From contig NC_079474.1 of assembly GCF_026230105.1 (NCBI RefSeq), positions 38,144,294-38,208,293 of the forward strand: DNA of 64,000 bases, given 5' to 3'. This DNA is from Diorhabda sublineata (lineage: Eukaryota; Arthropoda; Insecta; Coleoptera; Chrysomelidae). The position numbers were made by a program, and so were the translations under genes. Every line of letters starts with the position of its first letter. Position 1 is the stretch's first letter. Below are positions 26,901 through 38,192 of the stretch, piece by piece. Below the pieces are notes generated by a model that worked only from the letters and a program-made list of their open reading frames with translations, was not told the origin of the DNA and did not search any database.

Positions 26901-29900
26901 TATGATATATTTTTTTATGGCTGCCGAGAGCTACAATGGTTCAGGAGAGGGACACTACGGCTTAACGCTTCATGTACTTACTATGTAATATTTAGTAAAC
27001 ACAACATAAGTAATCGGTTTGAAAATGTTTGGTTTACCTTGTTAACGATTCACTCATATGTTTCATTTTGCAAATCACTTAAATTGTGAGTAGTTTTTTA
27101 TAATGTTTCATTTGGATTCTCAGGCAATAATGAGAAAACCTAAAGTTTCTAGAGTTATCAGTAACTATACAAAACTTCAAAAATTTTTGAAAATGGAATT
27201 TCATCGTTTCTGGAATTTTATGTTTTGAGTTAATTCTAGCACCACGATGGATAAACTTGAAAAAGATTATGTAGAGAAGCATTAGAGGCCATATTTGTAT
27301 TATTTTATACATGTGCGTTAATGGAGCTCGTCACAAAAATGAAGAAAAGAAATCTCGAGCCACGCGTGGTGATCAATTTTTAGATACGACAACTGAAACT
27401 GAAAAGTGTTTCATTGGCATAAAATTTTCAATGAGGGACGTGAAAGCGTGGAAGATGGAACGCGAGGAAGAAAACCTAACACAAATTCGGCGTCTAAGTA
27501 CCCTAATACGCCCAGATCTTCAGTTAACGGATTGAATGATAGCAGACGAATTAAAAATTCACCATAAAACTATCATAATATTTCGTCCGATAATTTGTCG
27601 ATTAGACAAAATTGTGCAAAAATTGACTCAAAAAAACTTTCAGAATAACAAAAACAACATCGAATATCAATCGCTGTTTGGCAAAAAGTGATCAAATAAT
27701 GATTGATCGTATTATTACGGATATTGACCATTGTTTTTTCACAACGACTCTTCAATGAAGCGCCAAATACAACCGTAGCTATCAACGAATGATCCAACAC
27801 CAAAAGGCTCACAAGAGTAACACGATGCTTATCTACTTCTCTGACAACCACGAGATTGACTTGACCATAAGAAGTTTGTTCCAACTTGGATACATCGTAT
27901 AGTAAGTATTCTGTCGCGAAGTACTTGTAAATATAGTAAATAGAGTCTTCCCAGACATCACCTATCATTGAGTGCCGCATCACGACAATGCATTCTGGTA
28001 CTGCACGTTGAGTGTGTGCAGTTTCAACTAGCCCTGCAACTTCTTTATCTTTGTGAAATTGAATTTTAAATTGATTCATGACATTGAAACAACTGCGAGG
28101 ATGCAATCGAAGGCTTCAGCCAAGGTCCAAACACCTGGAAAAATCGCTGAAGCGCAAAAGTGAAGAGAACATTCTATAAAAGATAATAACATTACCTAAT
28201 TGTTAAATTTCGTATTTTACTTGATTTTATGGAATATATGGCAGCTTCACAGGCAACTCGAAGACTTTATTGTACATGAAGAGGAAATTTTTATGCTCCA
28301 GAAAAATGTTTTCTTTATTTCTAACTACTGAGCTTGATGCTTAACCCTAATAAATAATTGGAATATTTGCCATAACGATGGTTTGTTCTCATGAAGCAGA
28401 AGCAGGTAAAATGTTTTGATAGAAATGTTTAGGTGTATATAGTTCCATTCTTTCAAAACAGAAATGAGCTGATCAATATTTATTTTCCCATCGAAGATCA
28501 TATATTCGAAGGAATAATAATTTGTATTTCATTTTTATATTCAAAGAAATACACTAAACAAACTTCCAAGTATGTCTCTAACTGTTTCTCAATCTTCATT
28601 TTTAAAATTAAGACTATAATTCTATCAGTTACAAAAACATGCTCACTCCTGTCTTGATGATTTCATCCGCTATTTTTATTTGTACATTTGTGAATCGTTA
28701 ACATAAACCTGTTGACTTTTGGTATGTATTTATGATATGAAGCACAAAACAAGTGGAATTATAACAGATGTGTGAGTGTCAAGATACCTCCCAATCCCGT
28801 TTTCGAACTTCACGTTCCAAATCCCACTTCTGTTCTTCACATATATACATGCGGTCATAATAGTCTTTGCAAATCTTCTTAAGCATCCCTAGAAATCGGA
28901 AACGGAACCAGCAGTCAGCAAATAGATAGGTATTACACTTTAATTGCCCCGATTATTATTTTATGATTTTTATTTTCAAAATACTCAAGGGTTTATGAAT
29001 AAATTGAATCTGTTTTAATCTCTGGCTCAAAAAGCTCACACTTTGTTGCCGGATTTGAGACTAATAGAATAAAAGGTTATTCAAGAAACAAAGATAATAA
29101 TAAAAGAGGAAGGCAAAGAGATTACCAGAAAATAGGAATAATTTCAAAGGTATTTGTCGACTTAAAATTTGAAACTCAAAACAAGCAGGTAGCTATAATA
29201 AACCTAGATATCAGACGATATGTTAGATGATGAAGTTTCTTAGTCAACGTCCATTTCTGTCTAAGCTATCTAAGTTTGAATAAAAACGGTTGCTGCATTG
29301 GACATTAATGAAGAAAATCCACCAGATAAACTATTTGAATCGGTTCGAGAATTATAAGTGTTGTAACATTACAAATTGGATTTTTGGAAACTGTTCATAG
29401 ATAAATTTAGGCAATGCTTATCAGTAGTGAATTTTAGTAATAAAAATATATAAGAGAACTCAATACATGAAACTGGATTTTCGAAAAAATGAAAATGTTC
29501 TGATGTTTTCTACAAAGCCTGTATAGTATTGCTGAAACGCAATTATTATTTTGGCTAAATAATAAATATAAAAATAACAATTCAACATCTATTAGTTTAA
29601 AAAGTGCGTTAGAAAAGTAATGAGACTGGCAATTCTGGATAATTTGATAACGTGGTACCTACCAATCTGTGTTAGATCGCTTCTTTTCCCTTGCGTTGCC
29701 TCAGTGTAACACATTTTTTTTTATAAATATCATTATTGATGTTGTGTATAACAAAATGGAACATACGAATTTAAAGCTATAATGTTTCGAGTTAAACTTG
29801 GTTAATCCGCGAGTTTGATTTTGAAAAATTTGAAGAAGCCTATAAGAATAATTGCCAGAGTAGACCACAATATTTCCACTTGTGATCTTGTGAAATCGGA

Positions 29901-32900
29901 CCTTACTTTAACAATAAAGATGAGGATTTCGAATAGTTTCAACAAAAATCAAATTTTGACAAAAGTTTTGTATTAATTTGGAGCCAAAATTGTGCAACTG
30001 AACAGAAACACGCATAAACTGATTATTTAAAAGACATAAAAGACATACATTAAGCGCTAGTTGGGGGTGTATAGTTGCCTAAGGAGACTGTTTGATGAAT
30101 ACCATCAGTCTCATCACTTCTCTCATAATAGAAATTAAATATAAACATGTTTGAGTATTTTCAAAATAAAAGAAATTGTATACGTTTAAAAAAATAATAC
30201 CTGTTGTTTTTTCAAAAAATTGCCCTAGATACAGATAGCGTTGGCAAAATATTTACATTGCAGGTAAAAACAAATCTTCCAAAAAATAATAATTAAAAAC
30301 AAGTGATATTGAAACTAAATTTTTTGTTATTCCCATTAAAGAAACTACATACTACCATCTATCTATCTATTGGAAAAAAATTTTTCAACGTTGTTTATTA
30401 TTTTTTGGAGTCTATTTACCAATTTTAAAAATGCCATTCCTTAAATGCGACCTAAAGTAATAACGAAAATAAAGAAAAAATTAAATAAAAAACGCAACAA
30501 GGCCTGTGTATCGTGTATAATTTGTACCTCCTGGGCTTTGATACGTTCGATTACTTCTAAATCATATTTATCCCCTTCAAGTTTGGCTATTTTCTCATGA
30601 TAACTTTTACAAATAGTCTGTAGTTCGGCTAGAAGAGACATTCGATATTATAAATATGTTCGGGATGTATACCCTAATAATACCAACGTGTATAGTTACC
30701 CAATCTTATATCCATATTAAACTTGTAATACATCACAAAGAGAATCAATATTTAATGTAAATATTTATTTTATTTTCAGCGTAATAAACAAAATTTTTAA
30801 CGAAAACTTTCCTATTGGAGTGTCTTTCATTACTTGAAGATGAAATATAAATTACTTAAAATTAAATAAAAGCTTAATGGTTTTTATGGCATTGTGAAAT
30901 ATTACATTCATATAACAAAATAATCTCATTTCATCAGGATGCCGTTAAAAGGATATCAAATATGTCTCCTAAAGTTCCTCAATCAAAGCTACTTCTCCAT
31001 ATTATTGCTTTGGTTGTAATCATTTGTGAATGTGAAAATGGAATAAATATATATAATATAAAATAAATAATAAATATAAAGGAATAGGAACTATGGTATT
31101 ACCTCTATTACTAACAACATGCAATAGCTGTTTTCTAACTTCCAGTGCAGATATAGAATAATTCAATACGTGAGTGTGGTTTGAATGTAAGATATCAGTA
31201 ATCCACTATCTCAATTTTTATGATTTAAGTGAGCAATTTCTTTTATAGTATTTAGTCTCTATGTAACGTATCTTTCTTGAGAGTTGGCATTTATGTAGAG
31301 TGGAATCTATTAAAATTTGCAATATGTTCTGACCTCCTTGGGATAGAACAAAAAGCATTATCATTTTTTGAATTACTTCTTATATTTTGGGAATTACATA
31401 TCAATAATCCACTCCTTCCATATTTGCTTCATTTCCACTAATTCCAATGTCGGGAACATCGTTTTTGGTCGCAAATTTAGATGTGAATATAATCCACAAT
31501 TTTACATTTAGAAAAAAAGTATGAAAACTCTTTCTGACATCGCGAAAAGAGCTTATCTTGCCTTGGCGTTTAATTGTCAATATTGGACAATTGGGTCGCT
31601 ATTTTAGTTTCTGTAATATTAATGGCATCTTTATCTAGATTCTGCAAGGAGACCTTATACAGTATGCTAAAGAAATACCCGTTCCATCTTTCAGCAGCGT
31701 TCTTGAACCCCCAGAAAATAATAAGGCTCGGGGAATCCATTTCAATTTGAAAACTACGTAATTACTTCAATAAAAAAGTCTTCTAGTGTATATACAAAAT
31801 TAAAAGAAAAGAACCTAATTTATCCATTTGGAAGCCAAGGTAATACATACTATACATACAACTCATGAAAGAAGTTGAGGTTTAGTTCAGGTTTTGTAGC
31901 CAAAAAGTAACCAGAAAGAGAGTGGGGATCAAAATGTCTACGGGCCCATGGGAGGGAATAAGCTTTGCCGTAGAAAATTTCACAATTCATTGGCATAGCT
32001 TTTATATTTTGAAATACGCTTCATATGGATTAGATATAGTTCTACGCATAATTTAAGTTTTATAAGTTGTCAATTATCAGTTCAGCAATTTAATAGAAAA
32101 TATGTCATATTTTGATAATTATATGGAGGAGGGGGTTTGAATCAATAACCAATATTTGCCGTAACAAAGTAATTATTGAAATTCAGTAACCACGAAAAAG
32201 GTTGTTTAATTCATCAAGAATAGGTTTCAAAACTTTCAATTGATCTAATTTCCATTAGACAATTCGGACTGAGTAAGCGAAAAGCAAGAAGCAAAATTCT
32301 GTAAAAAATTTGGGAGGAAGATACATTTAGAGTATTTACAAAAAAATCTTGAAAAGTAAAAAAAAAATAGAAAACTGAAAGTTAACATGTATTTTATAAA
32401 AAGAGTGGCAAATGTATGTATGTTTTAATTATATATTGTATGTTATAAGTCTTGAAAAAATAAATGTTAACTTTCTTTAGTACACATATGTTATTTAAAT
32501 TGTGTTTTATACAACGACCAAGTCAAAAAATCAAAAGATTATCGTCGATATACTCATGTAACAAGTTTGTGCAAAAAGCTCTAAAAAATAAGTTGTGTGA
32601 TGTTATATAAATCTACGCATGTGCTATAAATGTCTTCATGCCCTCCATTTTCTACCTGAAAATCTCTGAATTCCACTTCCTTTTCGAGGTCAAATTTCTT
32701 ATTTTCTAGTTCTACAATACGTCTGTGATATCCCTCACATGTTTGTTTTAAAGAGGCTAGAATGAAATATTTTGTGACATTTTTGTTTCAAGACTACACC
32801 TAAAGGAAGTTCCTTTTTTAAAACCCTTTTGTCGAATGTTTTATTCAGCTTGGTTGGGGTTTTTTTATGAAATAATTGCGCAATAGTGCTGTATCTACTT

Positions 32901-35900
32901 TCGTTCTCTAAACCCAAAAAAATTGTTTACTCGTAATTTGAAAATATAATGTACATCTGTTTCAAAATGATTAGAGTTCAAAATTAGATCGGAGGCATAA
33001 TAGAAAGAGATAGGGATAGAAAAAAAGCAAGTACAAGGGTGTACATTTGAAAAATAAAAAAACATTCTGAATTCTGAAAATAAATGTAAACCCTAGTAAT
33101 ATAATAACCTTAAAAAATGTATTAAAAAGTCTGCTGCACCATAGTGTAAAAATTACCACTTAGAAAAAATCAAAAAGCGTAAAGCAGACGAATCAGTTAA
33201 TAAAAAAAAAGTATAGAAGTCTCTTCTGTAAATAAATTTGAATTTGAGTTTCAATAATTACGTAAAAACCTTCTAGTTTGTGTGGCGATTAGCTTTAAAT
33301 TTATACGAAATATAAGCTGACTTCGATACTATTTTTGCTGTTAAACTGACAAAAAAGTGAGATGCATCGTTATGCATTCTCGTATAAAAAATATAAAACA
33401 CGTGCAACAATATCTTTAACTACACCTAACCTCCATATCTTTCTTTTTGACCAGATATTCCAAATCAAATTTTTGATCTTCTAGCTTGCATATTCTGTCA
33501 TGATATGTTTTGCAAAAGCTTCTAATTTGTTCTATGAAAAAATATATGTTAACTCATCGAATTTTGATTTTTGATTAGAAATACTCTCAATTTTCATTGG
33601 TTCAATGACTCATTCCTGACAGTTAATTAAATTCTTTTATGTTCACTATTTAAAGAACGGTCCCGCTTATATACGTTTTTAATTATGAGGTTAGTATCAA
33701 AAGTCAAATATGAAGAAATATGTGGGTATCTATAACCATAACCTGTGAGATCTTAGCCTACCTATTTCAGGACGAGATAAATTAGATATTGAACCATTAA
33801 TAGAAAAAGATGTCTCAGAATTGAGAAAACTTGTTATAGAGTCATTCTGGACTGTACCAAAACGGTGCAGAGCATCAACTATGAAACGATTTCTAGCTTC
33901 GCGAGTGAAGTTAAAAGTCCAGAATCGTCTGAAAGCATTGGAGTTCCGTTGGAAAAATTGGGAAATTCATTAATAGTTGAGGAATATGGTTTCGATTTAT
34001 TAGAATATTTACAAACAATATTGTAATTTGGAGGTAGAAGTAGCACTGGAAATGGTTGGTGAAGCGGATCAATTTTCTCTTAATACTCAAAATCGAAAGA
34101 AACAAACTATCATTATATAAAAATAAATAATAACTAGAATAACAGAACATTAACATGAAAATTTGGGAGTAATTCTAAAGAAACTTTACTCACGCGAGTA
34201 TTTCAGTAGTTGATTTGTTAATTAAAATATTCGTGATTGATCTTAATATTAAGAAAAATAACCAAATTTCTCCCAGTGCATAATTTTCAATTGTTTCATT
34301 ATTATCAATCTCGGATTACTTAGCATTACATAAATACGTGTATATATTTAGTGAGGAATTTTCAATGCACCCTGTAGAATATGAAGTATAGATACATTTG
34401 ATTCAATCATGAAATTATTATACATATTTCTAGTACAGGAAAAGACAATACCTTCATTTGCTTCATCGATAAGTTTGGGTTTACCGCATCTTTCTTCGAT
34501 GATACGTCTCCTTTCAGCAGCTTTACGTTCTTGTTCTTTCTTCAATTCCTCGGCAGCTTTCTTTCTCAACAGTAACTGAGAACAAAATATGCTAAATTAT
34601 TTATTTTGTAATGTAGAGATTGAAGAATAAAGAAGAAAATGGATAATACTGAAAAAAGTTGAAAACTATGCTATAAAAATGTATTGAAAGAGATTATAAG
34701 TTACAACAAATATGATCATTATGTTACTGACTGGTAATGTATTTACTCACCCTAAGTTTCTTCTTCCTTTCAGGGGTCATGAAACCTTTCTTGGCCTTCT
34801 TGGCTTTTGAGGCCTCTTCCATACGAGCCCTGACCTCGGCCCTTTTGCGTTCAATTTCGGCCTGTTTCCTCTTCTTTTCCTATTTTTCATGTCAAATAAT
34901 AAGTTATAAAGGTTCATTCAGAAGCACCAAAATCAGAAAACAATATCACTTTAATCCCATTTATAAAACCTTACAAATAGGATAGAACTTTACTCGAAAC
35001 AAAGTAAAGTTGCAGTACAGCAAGGAGTATAAATATCAATGAGTCATCATACCGGGAAAAGAGGTGCCCGAGATTCACCTGCCACTGTAGGCAACTGGGG
35101 CCTCAGTCTTTCTACTATGATGTGGATATTAGAGGTCACACAAGTTAGATAGACATAGCTGGATCTAAGCGTAAACGGCCGCCAAAAAAACAGCTATAGA
35201 GCTCAAGAAAAAATTAGAATACCACAAAAAAGCAGCACTTTATTATCAAACCTAATTCTGAAATAATACATGGCGTAAAATGAGCTGGTTAGCGAAAAGG
35301 CGGTAGAGGTCTTCTGGGTCCCTGGATATAAAGGACTCAGAGGCAATGAAATTGCCGACGAACTGGCCAAGCTTGGAACATCTCAACTTGAGTTGTTGAC
35401 TCCAGTCTTATAACAATAGACGAGCGAAATAGTTGAAAATAACCCCTCAGATTAGGCTGAGTTAAATAGTAGGAAGGTAGAGACTCTGACAGACCTAGTT
35501 CATAGAATTAACAAACGAAGGTAAATCCTTGCTTCAAAGCCGGAGGATTCTCCAATTTTGTAGAGGTGCAAATGGTCTACCCAAACAATTAGAACTAAAA
35601 AGTTTCATTCTCATTATTAATCAATATATTTCACGCATTCCTAGGAAATTTGAAAACAATTAATATGAAGAGAATATATTGACAAATTTAATGTAGGTGT
35701 GATTGCAGTAAATAATACATTATTAGATTTTTTCTTTTAGTGCGAAAATGAAATAAATTCGGGCATAACTTCTACTGAGAATTGTGTTGTATAAAGTTTT
35801 CTGTTTTTGGTTTTCTGGTCTATTAGTTTACGTGCCTCCTCCAACTTCTTTTTCTGAAAAGGTAGAGAAAAAACTACATTAATACCGTCAAATGACTTAT

Positions 35901-38140
35901 GAATACAATTAGTAGCAACGAAGAGTGAAGTAAACATAAAAAATGATATTTTAGATAAATTATGAATGAACATTTTAACTTACTCATTGTTTTGGGTACA
36001 AACATAATTATTGCGAGTGAACGAACTGATTTGATATCTTGGAAAGATGAGTAAAACATCTAGTGAATGTGAAAGAAGTAACTACAGATAATATAGATCT
36101 TGTTACTACTCTTTGTTTAATAAAATAAAATATCGTTAAATAATTGTCATAAAATACAATAAGTAAGTTTCGTTTCTTGTATACGTACATAAAGTGAAAA
36201 GTTATCTAAACACGTATGAAGACGTAGAAATATTTCTGTATGTGAAGTACAATAAAATATCAACACGCTCTCGGAATCGTTGTAAAGAATTGTAAAGGAT
36301 TTTTCTTCATTTTACAAAAAGTTACTGTTATTTTGGTTGCATTGTATCTCCTCATGGTTTAATATCGAAGCTAAACAGACACATACTTATAGTTCTTACT
36401 GAAATTCTACAATTTGTAAGTTGTAACATAAAAAATTACATATAATTTGGAATTTCTAATCGCTTCCTATATTTATTTTTGTCAAAAATGTTCTGAAGTA
36501 GAACAAGATTCTATTCGAACGAAAAATTGTCTCTGAATCGAAAACTTCAGAATGAATTCAACCTACTTCAAATTTCGAAGATTTAGAATAGGTTTGTGCA
36601 TCTTAATTTTTTTCCTATTGGATAACAAACAAAATATACAGGATAGTTATTTCAACATTCTTCTGAATATAAAGTTGATTCAGATTCTACGTCTTCAAAA
36701 ACATTTATCCACAGACAAATGAAATGAATTTTTTTTAAAAAGCATTTCATTTCAATATATTTATAAAAACTTAGTCACAATTTATCATCAAAATGAAAAA
36801 GCTGATAAGAAAATGTTTTCATTGTTAAAACACATTAAATACTGCTGTAAAAATTAATAGACAAGAATTATAGAAAGCATACAAACAGGAACAATAAAAT
36901 TCATGTTAGATTAACTCAAATCTACTTACAATCCATTTTAAATTATCAATAAAAAATTAAAGCGTCTATTTACATAGTATATAGGTAACTCTAAAACTTC
37001 TAGCTGAACAGATTCTACGTTCAATATAGTCTTAAATAAGAAAATAGCTTAATAAGCGATTCTACTACGGTATATATTATTATTTATCAAATAAGTTGTA
37101 TGCTAAATAGCGATATCTAATAAATCTACTTGTCTCTTAAATAGATTTCTCTAGAAACTACAATTATGAAAATTTCATTATTGACAACTTAGAGTTTGAT
37201 AGTTACCTTTTATATCGGAGAAGACCAACTTTGTTTCTTGTCATACTGTAAAAAAAGAAATAAATAATTATTATATTGAGAATTCTTTGGAGGAATATTG
37301 CAGTTGAAAATTTTTAAATACCTTAAAAGCAGAATTTACCCTATGCCGATGTATGCTTTTGCCTAGGGGTGAGTTTAACTTCAACAAATTTTCATGTTTA
37401 AAAGAACCGCGGAAATTTATAGGAGACCAAATTTTAAGCAAATAATGTTCCTAGCATTTGTTTTTAATAATCAATAGTTTTTTAGTTATGCGCGATTGGA
37501 AACTGAAAACACGTTTCATGAATAACTCAAATACTTTTGATTTTATCGCAAAAACTGTAACAAACAAAAATGAAGCTTATAAAAAAACAAAGAGATTGTT
37601 TTTTTACAATTTGCTTTAGGCATAATACAAACCGAGATATGATTTATTGAAAGCTGAATATTTCTATAGATCGAAAATTTTTTAAAATTCAACCTCGAAT
37701 AACCAGGGGTCCAGGGGTGCTCTATAAGAGACGAAATAGATCAATCAGCATTAAATAACTTCTAATTTTATTGATGTTTTGCAATAAGAGATAGTTTCCA
37801 CCCCTGAGTGTTATAAACACATATCGGCATAGGGTAGATAAGATAAGTCAATCTTAATTCCAGATTTCATGCAAAGCGATGCAGGTTCATGGAAATCGGA
37901 GGTAATACTTTAATTTTAACTTGGTAACCTGGACTATTATAGACATAGAAGCCCGAATATCTAGTAAAAGTTTCGTTATTTTTTTTGCTCACCACCTTTT
38001 TTATTATAATCATAATAATTATATTCATAATCAGGTGATGAATATCCTCCTGGGTTATATGAGTCCATGCCACTCCTATCTTATCTCAAAGAACCATCTG
38101 AGTTTAAGGAGGACATTGAGAATTTTTCAACCTTCTACCG

Positions 38141-38192
<52 letters not shown>

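Noticed and set aside
27573..28106. Longest open frame in the window (177 codons, minus)
   Set aside because: The opposite strand encodes ordered mariner transposase motifs including HHDN; this frame is their antisense shadow.
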